64,000 nt of DNA from Allopusillimonas ginsengisoli. Its GTDB lineage: Bacteria; Pseudomonadota; Gammaproteobacteria; Burkholderiales; Burkholderiaceae_B. The stretch is taken from assembly GCA_005239165.1 (NCBI GenBank), contig RAPG01000010.1:124001-188000 (forward strand). Reading direction: 5' to 3'. The notes below the pieces were generated by a model. It had not been told where the DNA came from and ran no database searches. It saw nothing but the letters and a program-made list of their open reading frames with translations. Shown one piece after another: positions 8,324 through 15,637 of this stretch. Numbering within the stretch: the first letter of the stretch is position 1; every line of letters begins with the position of its first letter. The position numbers and the translations under genes were made by a program.

Positions 8324-9466
8324 TTATGCGGCTTCATACAAGTGGACCGTGCATGCGCCATGGTCCAGGCCGGCAATACCGCCGCCAGTGACATGGCTCA
8401 ACCCACGGCGGGCATTAGGTACTTGTCTATCGCCTGCCTGCCCCGTCAACTGCCAATAAATTTCGACTGCCTGGGCAACACCGCTTGCCCCCACGGGGTG
8501 CCCCTTCGACAGTAGCCCACCGCTGGGATTGACTACCACATCGCCGCCGTAAGTAGTTTTGCCCGATCTGAGGTAGTTTGCTGATTCACCTTCTGGACAG
8601 AGTCCGAGTGCTTCGTAGTACACAAGTTCAGCGATGGAGAAGGCATCATGGAGCTCGATGACATCGAGATCTGATGCGCCGAAGCCGGCCGCCTCGTACG
8701 CGTCGGTGGCCGAATCGGAACTGATCTCGGGACGCAGCATATCGCGGAACCCAGCTGTTACTTGACCCGAATGAAGCACCGATGCAGCAATGCGGACTGC
8801 CGGAGTGCCTAACTTGCGGCGTCCCGCCTCGGAGGCGAGTATGACGCAAGCAGCTCCATCGCCCGTCGGGCAGCACTGCAGCAAGGTGAGTGGATCGGAT
8901 ATAGGCCGTGACTGCAGCACCTGCTCGATGGTGACTTCACTACGGAACTGGGCGTAAGGGTTGCGGACGCCATGGCTTCGAGCCTTAACACTGACACGGG
9001 CCAGATCTTCTACAGTCGCGTCGCGCTCATACAAATAGCGCTGAGCACGCATTGCATAAACGGCAGGCATGACGATGCCCTGCCTAACTTCGGGGTCTTC
9101 AACTACCAAAGGAAGTGTGCCGCCACCGAACTGAGTCAACTTGTCTACGCCGATGACCATGACAATGTCGTGCTTTCCTGAAAGAATATCCTTCCAGGCA
9201 ATGTGCAGAGCAGTAGCGCCACCCGAACACGCGTTGTCTACATTAGTCACTGGCGCGGAACCGATGCCGATTTCTTTGACGATACGTTGACCGGTCAGCA
9301 TGCCGCCAAATGCATGACCACACACCACGGCCTCTATGGCCTTGGGCTTGATGCCCGCCGACCTCAGCGCGTTGAGCACGGCCGGTACGCCTAAGCCGGA
9401 ATAACTGGAATCACGGTGCTTCCCCATGGGAATCATCGCGGCACCCATAATATATGCTTGACTCAT
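8324..9466 (-). CDS. Thiolase-family protein (SCP-x / lipid-transfer type acetyl-CoA acyltransferase)
   Basis: Thiolase-fold enzyme of about 380 residues. Visible are the acylation cysteine in VDNACSGG (about residue 80), HDAFSIAELV (His about 273) and the NPSGGLLSKGHPVGASG loop with its catalytic His. The C-terminal segment reads HVTGGGIAGLDHGACTVHL. This is the subfamily normally partnered by a DUF35/OB-fold protein, as in sterol side-chain degradation, where it cleaves 3-ketoacyl-CoA or works in a related retro-aldol step. ATG at 9466 has GGAG seven bases upstream; an in-frame ATG at 9472 overlaps the upstream stop as ATGA but sits too close to that site. The partner gene lies immediately upstream. 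Confidence 0.88.
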   Translation of the reverse strand: MSQAYIMGAAMIPMGKHRDSSYSGLGVPAVLNALRSAGIKPKAIEAVVCGHAFGGMLTGQRIVKEIGIGSAPVTNVDNACSGGATALHIAWKDILSGKHDIVMVIGVDKLTQFGGGTLPLVVEDPEVRQGIVMPAVYAMRAQRYLYERDATVEDLARVSVKARSHGVRNPYAQFRSEVTIEQVLQSRPISDPLTLLQCCPTGDGAACVILASEAGRRKLGTPAVRIAASVLHSGQVTAGFRDMLRPEISSDSATDAYEAAGFGASDLDVIELHDAFSIAELVYYEALGLCPEGESANYLRSGKTTYGGDVVVNPSGGLLSKGHPVGASGVAQAVEIYWQLTGQAGDRQVPNARRGLSHVTGGGIAGLDHGACTVHLYEAA

Positions 9467-9468
9467 CT

Positions 9469-9915
9469 TCATACTCCGGACTGTTTAGTTACAGGAACAA
9501 CAAACCAGCGTGCGCCGGTAGCGCGCAGTTGCACAGGTTGGTCACATGCGATGGGTGCATTGGCATCGTCCTGCTCTATATGCGCCAGAACGCGAACTCC
9601 GTTGGGGAAATCCACATAACCAAGGGTGTAAGGCACGGTGCGTGTCGAAGACACATGTATCGTCGTGTAGGAATAGAGCTTGCCATCAGGCCCGAAAAGG
9701 AAAGGCTCCATATCACGTGAGCCAGTTTCCAAACAAACATAGCGCTCAGGAAATGCCATGCTGCCCGACGACTGGCTGCGGCTGCCCCGCAGCATTACGG
9801 CACCGTCCTGCATCACAAACGGTAGTTCTTCGTCTTCCCTCAGATCAGTAAAGGGAAGCACTTCGTCGCCAAAGCTTGCGCCTTGACTGTCCAGGGTAGT
9901 AGTCGACTCTTTCAT
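9469..9915 (-). CDS. DUF35 OB-fold acyl-CoA-associated protein with a degenerate zinc ribbon
   Basis: 148-residue partner of SCP-x type thiolases. The usual layout is a rubredoxin-like zinc ribbon followed by an OB fold. The OB part is recognisable (LYSYTTIHVSS...PYTLGYVDFPNGVRVLAHIE), and FPERYVC matches the ribbon region. The expected CxxC...CxxC is altered: residues 47 and 50 are Ser (RSQSSG), C61 is kept, and residue 64 is Thr (CLET). Zinc binding by the normal four-Cys site is therefore not possible. The stop overlaps the possible ATG of the thiolase at 9472, which indicates coupled expression. This is the first intact gene of its operon, behind an SDR remnant and operator copy 2. Confidence 0.85.
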   Translation of the reverse strand: MKESTTTLDSQGASFGDEVLPFTDLREDEELPFVMQDGAVMLRGSRSQSSGSMAFPERYVCLETGSRDMEPFLFGPDGKLYSYTTIHVSSTRTVPYTLGYVDFPNGVRVLAHIEQDDANAPIACDQPVQLRATGARWFVVPVTKQSGV

Positions 9916-9953
9916 TTATTCCTGTCCTTTGATGATTTCTTTGAATGATCAGA

Positions 9954-10130
9954 TCAGGGATCCCTGCGCGCCAACGCGCCCCCATCAACGAGCAAATTCA
10001 CGCCAGTGCTGAGTTACGCCACGATGAATGCCAAGAAAACTGCTGCAATGGTTATGTCCCACGACGCTCTTCCGCACAGACCAATGCTGTCTGTGACCGC
10101 TTTCTCTGCCCACAACAAGGTATCGAGCTT
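9954..10130 (-). pseudogene. Remnant of a short-chain dehydrogenase/reductase (3' end only)
   Basis: Reading the minus strand gives the C-terminal third of an SDR: DT (10122-10124 onward), WDITIAAVFLA, then TGVNLLVDGGALARRDP and a stop at 9954-9956. The TGVNLxVDGG ending is diagnostic for classical SDRs. A TAA interrupts the frame between FLA and TGV, and no start or Rossmann region exists upstream because operator copy 2 begins 15 bp further on. The upstream two thirds of the gene have therefore been deleted. It lies in the leader of the DUF35-thiolase-CoA-transferase operon, so the ancestral operon probably began with a working dehydrogenase. Confidence 0.7.
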
Positions 10131-10144
10131 AAATTTTACGCATT

Positions 10145-10178
10145 ATTTCCATTCAATGGAATGTATTTCCGTTTAATG
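10145..10178 (-). promoter_or_regulatory. Operator-like element, copy 2 (thiolase operon)
   Basis: Contains the perfect palindrome TTCCATTCAATGGAA at 10147-10161 followed by ATTTCC (10165-10170) and GTTTAATG. It matches copy 3 at 30 of 34 positions with identical spacing. It lies on the non-coding strand side of the minus-strand DUF35-thiolase-CoA-transferase operon, about 230 bp from the first intact start but directly before the SDR remnant. The half-sites resemble the published E. coli IclR consensus (TGGAAAT-N-ATTTCCA). Confidence 0.7.
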
Positions 10179-10245
10179 TAATTTTAACGAGCAGGGGCCG
10201 CCACAGTAATAAGGGATAACCCTGATTTTTTTGTAAAAGGTGATG

Positions 10246-11616
10246 CTAGGACGGTTTTGTGCAGAGCCCAGCCAGCACTCTGACATTCGATGCATGCTCG
10301 AGCGTCTGTATGGCCGCGAGTAACAATTGGGATTGCCCCCCGCCAAGCGCTTGCCCCGCCAGGCGAGCGAACTTATCGTCAATACGTCGACCTTGAGCCG
10401 CCACGTCAGGGTCGGACACAGCGCCGTCTATCGTGTGCACATACTGTTGCCCGTCTTTGGTTCGAATGGTGACCTCAGACTGCATTGAGGGCCAGTCATC
10501 GACCAATTCAACACTAACGCGATCACGTAGAGCCACTACGTGCTGAGCCGTCATGGCATCGTCGCTATAAGACTCGATAAGCCCTGTATCAACGCCTAAC
10601 AGCGCAAACGCCGTGTTGAGTCGCAAGCTGAACTTTCCTTGCAAGCCAGTGAGCGGGCGTTGAATGTTGCACAACTCGTTGACTGACCGATCAGCGCGAA
10701 CACGGACAGTATCAACCTCTGCCGCGCTGAACCCATGCGTAGTCTTCAGCTGTCGAACGCACTCAATGGCAGCATAGGTGCCATAGCAAGACGCGTCGTA
10801 TTTGAATAGGTTATTGCGCAGATAAAAATGAGTTGGCTCCTCATCAAGTGTCGCAACATTAAAATCTGAACTATGGGTGTGAGCGAAACCCAGTGCACAT
10901 TCCAATATGTCAGTACGACTGTCGACCCCTTGCAGCACGAAAAGGGCCGCTTCCAAACCACTTCGGGCTGCAAGACCAGCATGCAGCGGCTTTACCATGG
11001 TTCCGAACATCGCCTTCAGTCCGGAAGCTTGTGTCCCGGCGATACCCAGAGCACGGGCTGTCTGCGTAGCATCGAATTTCAGCAAATGCGCACAGGCTGC
11101 GGCCGCCCCGAAGCCACCAACCGTGCCCGTGGCGTGAAAACCCCGATTAAGATGATCCGGACACACCAGCCGACCCACTCGACAAGCGGTCTCGTAGCCC
11201 GCAACAAAAGCTGAGATAACATCCTGACCACTGCTGCCTTCCTGCTCCGCCAAAGCGAGCAGAGCCGAAAAGATGACCGCGCTTGGGTGGCCCGAAATTG
11301 CAAGATTGACATCATCAAAGTCCAATGCGTGGGCGGTTGTGCCATTCACCAAAGTGGCAGCCGCAATGGGATACATATCCGCATGCCCGATGATATGTGC
11401 ACTGCCAACAGGCTGTCCGGCGCCCCGCATCATGGCGTGATGAACTGGATCGTCTAGCGCGGCGAGTGTGACACTGAACCAATCAACGATACATTGCCGC
11501 ACTAACTCAATGATATCGGCGGGCAGAGAATCGAACTGATAAGCGGGTACCCGGGCCGCCAACTCCATAGTGACAGCCCGGGGGGCGGGCCTAGCCTGCC
11601 TTATTACAGAAGTCAT
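10246..11616 (-). CDS. MmgE/PrpD family protein
   Basis: 456-residue member of the family that includes 2-methylcitrate dehydratase (PrpD), iminodisuccinate epimerase and cis-aconitate decarboxylase. Typical segments are DWFSVTLAA near residue 45, NGTTAHALDFDD around 112-123 (aligned with the family's HxxDxDD region), GHPSAVIFSALLALAE, and YKDASCYGTYAA-like FKYDASCYGTYAA in the C-terminal half. Chemistry in the family is dehydration, decarboxylation or epimerisation of tri- or dicarboxylic acids. It is the last gene of the TRAP operon, 48 bp after the ammonia-lyase homologue. No strong ribosome site precedes the ATG at 11616; an ATG 16 codons later is possible. Confidence 0.85.
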   Translation of the reverse strand: MTSVIRQARPAPRAVTMELAARVPAYQFDSLPADIIELVRQCIVDWFSVTLAALDDPVHHAMMRGAGQPVGSAHIIGHADMYPIAAATLVNGTTAHALDFDDVNLAISGHPSAVIFSALLALAEQEGSSGQDVISAFVAGYETACRVGRLVCPDHLNRGFHATGTVGGFGAAAACAHLLKFDATQTARALGIAGTQASGLKAMFGTMVKPLHAGLAARSGLEAALFVLQGVDSRTDILECALGFAHTHSSDFNVATLDEEPTHFYLRNNLFKYDASCYGTYAAIECVRQLKTTHGFSAAEVDTVRVRADRSVNELCNIQRPLTGLQGKFSLRLNTAFALLGVDTGLIESYSDDAMTAQHVVALRDRVSVELVDDWPSMQSEVTIRTKDGQQYVHTIDGAVSDPDVAAQGRRIDDKFARLAGQALGGGQSQLLLAAIQTLEHASNVRVLAGLCTKPS

Positions 11617-11664
11617 AGGTGGTGTCGTTTGATTAGGGGTAAAGACAAGTGCAATAGGCCGAGC

Positions 11665-12897
11665 TCAGCCGATGATATCTTCAGATTGCAGACGAGCTAT
11701 CGTTCGGTTCATTTCATTGGTAGTCACCATCAGACCCTCATCAAAACCCAGCCCAGGTCGCGTAAACATCCGCCACACGTTCATAGCGATTCCAACATGC
11801 ACCGATGCACGCACCGAAATATCCGTCTCGTTGCAACTTCCGCCTAGGTAGGCAAGAATGCCGTGCTGATGACAAGTGCGGATAGCTTCGATAGTGTTGA
11901 TTAGTGAACCATTGTCAGGCGTTTTGATCTGGAAGGCATGAGCTGCCTGAGCCTGCGCAAAGCTCGCCACAGCACCTGGTGCGTTCACCCACTCATCGGC
12001 AATCAGACGGCATGGCAGCCCGCGCTTAGCCAGCTGCTCGCGCAACTCGGCCATGCGCTGAAGTGCTTCGTCCGCCGTTTCAGCAAAAAGCGGATCTTCA
12101 AAATACACTTGATAACCGCCCGCACGTTCTACAATATCGGCCAGATAATCACATACCTTGTCCAGATCGTTGCCGTACAGGCGTCCTAATGAAGAATGAA
12201 AGTCAAAATGCAGGTCTGGCTGATAGCCGGCGCCACCTAGGTTACGAATTCGCTCGTTGATCCATGTGACATACTGAGGCAACCGTTCGCACTGATCGGG
12301 CGTCTGAATAGCACTTTGCGGAAACATGTCTATCTGCCGCACAATGGCTTTATCAACATTCATTTCCCAGTTGCCGCCACAAGATCCCGCGATGCCTGGA
12401 CGAGAGTATTGCTCAACGCCATACTCCTTCATCAGCACGCGCACCATCGTTGTAGATTCCGATAGCGCAGCTGCAGAAAGCAATGCCTGGGATACGCCAA
12501 ATGCAACGGGCCGGACGATGTCATCCTGCCACTGATCACTTTCAAGCTCTTGTGCTGCCTCGCGAAAACTCGCAAAGCTCTTTCCATTGAATAGAACACT
12601 TAGTGCCCGCTGAGCACGAGGCATGTCCGCAGCAAGCAAAGGCAACGGCCGACCGCCATAGCCCAAATTCAAAACCGTCACGCAATCACCGTAGGCAAAC
12701 TCTCCATTCGTCAGTTCGATCATCACACAATAGGCGATGCTTGGCTCCCGAATAGCTGAAAAGCCCGGTGAGCGCGACGGCTCGTTGTAGAAGAAGCCAT
12801 CGGGCGTGGCACCGAGTTGGATGGCTGGCTGGTCGTTGACCCAAAATCCACCTACGCCCTGCACCAATGTGATGCGCTTGATATTTATAACCGCCAA
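11665..12897 (-). CDS. Methylaspartate ammonia-lyase homologue with altered active site
   Basis: Enolase-superfamily protein of 410 residues, similar throughout to 3-methylaspartate ammonia-lyase, which removes ammonia to give mesaconate in glutamate fermentation. Metal ligands are retained: D232 (HFDFHSS), E267 (YFEDP) and D301 (IADEW). The catalytic Lys is K325 in FQIKTPDNG, with the neighbouring Gln (Q323), and the C-terminal GGSCNETD and GFDEGLMV...NEMNRTIA blocks are kept. The second base, His194 of the clostridial enzyme, is Gln194 here (FPQSAI instead of LPHALI); the contacts Gln73 and Gln172 are replaced by Leu76 and Gly171. Start is TTG at 12897 behind AGGAG. It probably acts on a different amino acid; the lyase class is likely but not certain. 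Confidence 0.85.
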   Translation of the reverse strand: MAVINIKRITLVQGVGGFWVNDQPAIQLGATPDGFFYNEPSRSPGFSAIREPSIAYCVMIELTNGEFAYGDCVTVLNLGYGGRPLPLLAADMPRAQRALSVLFNGKSFASFREAAQELESDQWQDDIVRPVAFGVSQALLSAAALSESTTMVRVLMKEYGVEQYSRPGIAGSCGGNWEMNVDKAIVRQIDMFPQSAIQTPDQCERLPQYVTWINERIRNLGGAGYQPDLHFDFHSSLGRLYGNDLDKVCDYLADIVERAGGYQVYFEDPLFAETADEALQRMAELREQLAKRGLPCRLIADEWVNAPGAVASFAQAQAAHAFQIKTPDNGSLINTIEAIRTCHQHGILAYLGGSCNETDISVRASVHVGIAMNVWRMFTRPGLGFDEGLMVTTNEMNRTIARLQSEDIIG

Positions 12898-12921
12898 GAT
12901 AGTCTCCTGAATTGCGTTGCC

Positions 12922-13701
12922 TTAATGGCCGATGAATTTGGGTGTGCGTTTTTCATCAAACGCTGCACGTCCCTCTATGTAATCTTGGCTGTTGAAGCAT
13001 GCCTGTACAGCTGCCGCGCATCTGTCATGGTCATAACCGTACGGGCTGATCGCCTGCTCGATTGCCACTTTGCTTGCTGCCAATGACAAGGGCGCCATCG
13101 AACAGAGTGTGCATAGCATCTGCTTGAACTGCTCATCGTCGTACAGCTGATTGACCAACCCCATGCCCAGCGCACTCTCGGCTTGGTAGCGTCCAGCACT
13201 AAACATGATTTCCTTCGCTTTAGCAGGACCGACCAGCGCGCAAAGACGCTGTACCCATAAATGTCGGTAGCCGATGCCAAGCTTCCCTGCCGGGATGGAA
13301 AACTGTGCATCCTCAGTTGCGTAGCGCAGGTCGCAATGTACGGCCAAGGCCATCCCAGCACCTACGCAAGAGCCTTTGATCCGTGCCACAAGAGGTTTAC
13401 TTAAAGACAATAAGCTATGCACCGCCAAAGACGAGATCGTGTTGTATCGCGCGATATCATCCGGCGTGCTTCGGAGCTTGGAGAACTCTGAAATGTCAGA
13501 CCCAGCCGCGAAGTTTTCGCCCGCGCCCTCCAGAACGACGATTCGAATATCTTTATCCGCATCCGTCTCCGCCACAAGACCAGGCAGGCCTTCCCACATT
13601 TCCAGGGTCAGTGCATTCCGCTTCCCCGGATGGTCAATGATCAAATGCGCAACCGCTCCTTGCCGCTGCAGATGTATCCTACCCGTCGTATGCTGGTGCA
13701 T
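12922..13701 (-). CDS. Enoyl-CoA hydratase/isomerase (crotonase) family protein lacking both catalytic Glu
   Basis: 259-residue crotonase-fold protein. The oxyanion-hole segments are present (ENFAAGSDISEF around residue 62 and KGSCVGAGMALAVHCDLRYA around 109-128), and the C-terminal KRTPKFIGH end is typical. The two glutamates that activate water in true hydratases (Glu144 and Glu164 of rat crotonase) align with A118 and A138. Simple hydration of a 2-enoyl-CoA is therefore unlikely; other crotonases with this pattern are thioesterases, decarboxylases, lyases or isomerases. ATG at 13701 follows GAGAAA. It sits between the TRAP transporter (12 bp) and the ammonia-lyase homologue (24 bp) in one operon. 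Confidence 0.87.
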   Translation of the reverse strand: MHQHTTGRIHLQRQGAVAHLIIDHPGKRNALTLEMWEGLPGLVAETDADKDIRIVVLEGAGENFAAGSDISEFSKLRSTPDDIARYNTISSLAVHSLLSLSKPLVARIKGSCVGAGMALAVHCDLRYATEDAQFSIPAGKLGIGYRHLWVQRLCALVGPAKAKEIMFSAGRYQAESALGMGLVNQLYDDEQFKQMLCTLCSMAPLSLAASKVAIEQAISPYGYDHDRCAAAVQACFNSQDYIEGRAAFDEKRTPKFIGH

Positions 13702-13713
13702 GGTTTTCTCACT

Positions 13714-14688
13714 TTATCGGTTGAAGCCCATGGTGCTGGGGAACCACAATGCAATTTCAGGAACGGCCATCACCAACCCTAGGGCGACGGCCATCAAAAT
13801 GATGAATGGCCACACACCTCGCACTACTTCGCTCAAACGTGCCTTGGTTATGCCTTGCACGACAAACAAGTTCATGCCCACCGGAGGCGTAATCAGGGAA
13901 GCCTCCATCAGTATTACCAACAGAATCGCGAACCACACCCCATCAAAACCCAGCGAGGTGATCAATGGATAAACGATCGGAAGGGTAATCAGCAGTATCG
14001 ACACAACCTCTAGGAACATGCCCAGTATCAAATAAATGACGACGAGTATGGCCATAACCGTCCAGCGCGAAATGTTCGCCTCCTGAACATAGTCAAGCAG
14101 GTTCTGCGGGAGTTGCAGCACAGTGGTAATCATGCCGAGCAAGATAGCTCCAACGATGATCATCATAATCATGCCGCTACTGAGTACGCCCTCTGCCATT
14201 ACGGCTTGCAAGTCACCTAGCCGTATCGTCCCGCGCGCGATACCCACCACCAGACCGTAGAGCACTGCCACCGCAGCTGCTTCAGTGGGGGTAAAGATAC
14301 CCGTATAGATACCCACCAGGATAATGACCGGAGCCAAGACGCCCCAGATAGCTTTTTTTGTGGCTTCTAAGCGCTCGGAAAAGGAGGCGGCCTTAGCATC
14401 ACTTTTCTCACTCGCCCAGATGACGTAAAGACAGAAGAGGCCAAGCAATAGAACACCAGGCACAACGCCCGCCATGAAAAGTGCACCTGTCGACTCATCG
14501 GTCATTCCGCTATACAAAATCATTGGGGTGCTAGGCGGAATGAGAATGCCCAATGTCCCACCTGCGGCAACGATGCCATAGGCAAATTGCGGCTTGTAGC
14601 CACGCTTGAGCATTTCCGGAATAGCAAGAATGCCAATCGCGGCCGCCGTTGCAATACTGGATCCTGAGATTGCCGCAAAACGCCACAA
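13714..14688 (-). CDS. TRAP transporter DctM large subunit, C-terminal part (separated by a frameshift)
   Basis: Carries most of the 12-helix DctM channel subunit: FAAISGSSIATAAAIGILAIPEM, the IPPSTPMILY loop, FTPTEAAAVAVLYGLVVG, and the closing ITPPVGMNLFVVQGI. Its apparent TTG start at 14688 is an artefact of translation tables. The natural protein continues from the preceding frame (ATVLACGV... FAAISGSS) if one T is added to the four-base run at 14677-14680. With that base restored, the gene runs from 15605 to 13714 and encodes one fused DctQM of about 630 residues. As given, the sequence predicts no functional permease. Confidence 0.85.
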   Translation of the reverse strand: MWRFAAISGSSIATAAAIGILAIPEMLKRGYKPQFAYGIVAAGGTLGILIPPSTPMILYSGMTDESTGALFMAGVVPGVLLLGLFCLYVIWASEKSDAKAASFSERLEATKKAIWGVLAPVIILVGIYTGIFTPTEAAAVAVLYGLVVGIARGTIRLGDLQAVMAEGVLSSGMIMMIIVGAILLGMITTVLQLPQNLLDYVQEANISRWTVMAILVVIYLILGMFLEVVSILLITLPIVYPLITSLGFDGVWFAILLVILMEASLITPPVGMNLFVVQGITKARLSEVVRGVWPFIILMAVALGLVMAVPEIALWFPSTMGFNR

Positions 14689-15605
14689 GCCAGCACAGTC
14701 GCCACAGCAAAGCCGCCGCGTATATGGCCGAACCAGGCTGCCGCGAAATTAAACAACTCAGGACCTATACGTCCCGCGAGTAGAATTTGCCCCGCCAGAA
14801 CATACAACGGAATAGCAAGCAAAGTGTTGCTATGCGTTGCTTTGTAGCTAATCTGGGCGAGCTGCGGAAACCCGCCAGATCCGAACACGAAGAAAATGCC
14901 AATGGTGCCTGCGATACCCAGGCACGTGAACACAGGAACGCCAGCAAGTAACAGGCTGACCAAGAATACGAACAAGCCGAGGCCGGGCCAATCATTCATT
15001 AACAAATACAGGCCACAACCCGCTCCTAAGAGCACTACGGCGACAAAGGCAGTGGGACTGCGAAAGAAGATATTGCCTGATGGAGCAGCAAAACCCAGTC
15101 CACGCCAAGAGCGGGCAACTCGAACAATTTCACGCAGTATTTGCAGAAAGAAAACAAAAAGGCCGAAAACCATGCCGGCCAGTACCAAATAAACAGGAGT
15201 CCGAATAATTGTCGGCTCGAGCTCTCCCGTCGAGTAGGTGTGCATCATCGAGCCGTATGAATAAAAGAGAATAAAACCAATGAAAGCCATCATCAGAAGT
15301 AACGACAGCATTTCAGACGCGGCTTGTACTCGACGCGTGCACTGGGAAATCAAAAGATCTACGTTTAGATGTTTTTTTTCTTTTAGAACGAAGCCAGCCG
15401 CCATAAAGGAAAACCAGACCAGCGAGTATGTAGATATGTCATAGACCCACACGCTGGGCTGGGCGAACAACGCCCGCCATAAGATTTCATATCCGATGAA
15501 GGCCGAAACAGCCACCATGATCCAACCCGCTAACGCTCCGGCAGCGGTTGAGACTCTGTCTATGAGGTTATCGGACCCGTTTGCAGGGTGGCTGCTTGTC
15601 ATCAT
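14520..15605 (-). CDS. TRAP transporter fused DctQ-DctM, N-terminal part (frameshifted)
   Basis: Residues 1 to about 165 form the small four-helix DctQ subunit (WVYDISTYSLVWFSFMAAGFVLKEKKHLNVDLL). From about residue 180 the DctM subunit begins (GLFVFLVSLLLAGVPVFTCLGIAG...NTLLAIPLYVLAGQILLAGRIG). Fusion of Q and M in one chain is common in TRAP systems. At about residue 310 (VATVLACGV) the frame leaves the family pattern, and the last 50 residues are out-of-frame translation. The cause is a four-T run (14677-14680) where five are expected. ATG at 15605 follows AAGGA. It lies 32 bp after dctP, with which it forms the sodium- or proton-driven importer of the island's substrate. Confidence 0.85.
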   Translation of the reverse strand: MMTSSHPANGSDNLIDRVSTAAGALAGWIMVAVSAFIGYEILWRALFAQPSVWVYDISTYSLVWFSFMAAGFVLKEKKHLNVDLLISQCTRRVQAASEMLSLLLMMAFIGFILFYSYGSMMHTYSTGELEPTIIRTPVYLVLAGMVFGLFVFFLQILREIVRVARSWRGLGFAAPSGNIFFRSPTAFVAVVLLGAGCGLYLLMNDWPGLGLFVFLVSLLLAGVPVFTCLGIAGTIGIFFVFGSGGFPQLAQISYKATHSNTLLAIPLYVLAGQILLAGRIGPELFNFAAAWFGHIRGGFAVATVLACGVLRQSQDPVLQRRPRLAFLLFRKCSSVATSRNLPMASLPQVGHWAFSFRLAPQ

Positions 15606-15637
15606 TGGTCGAGTTCCTTCTTCCCCTTATTCAAGGG

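Noticed and set aside
14677..14680. Programmed ribosomal frameshifting in DctQM
   Set aside because: The T4 run is not a classic slippery heptamer, no stimulating stem was seen, and TRAP permeases are not known to use it; base loss or miscalling is simpler.
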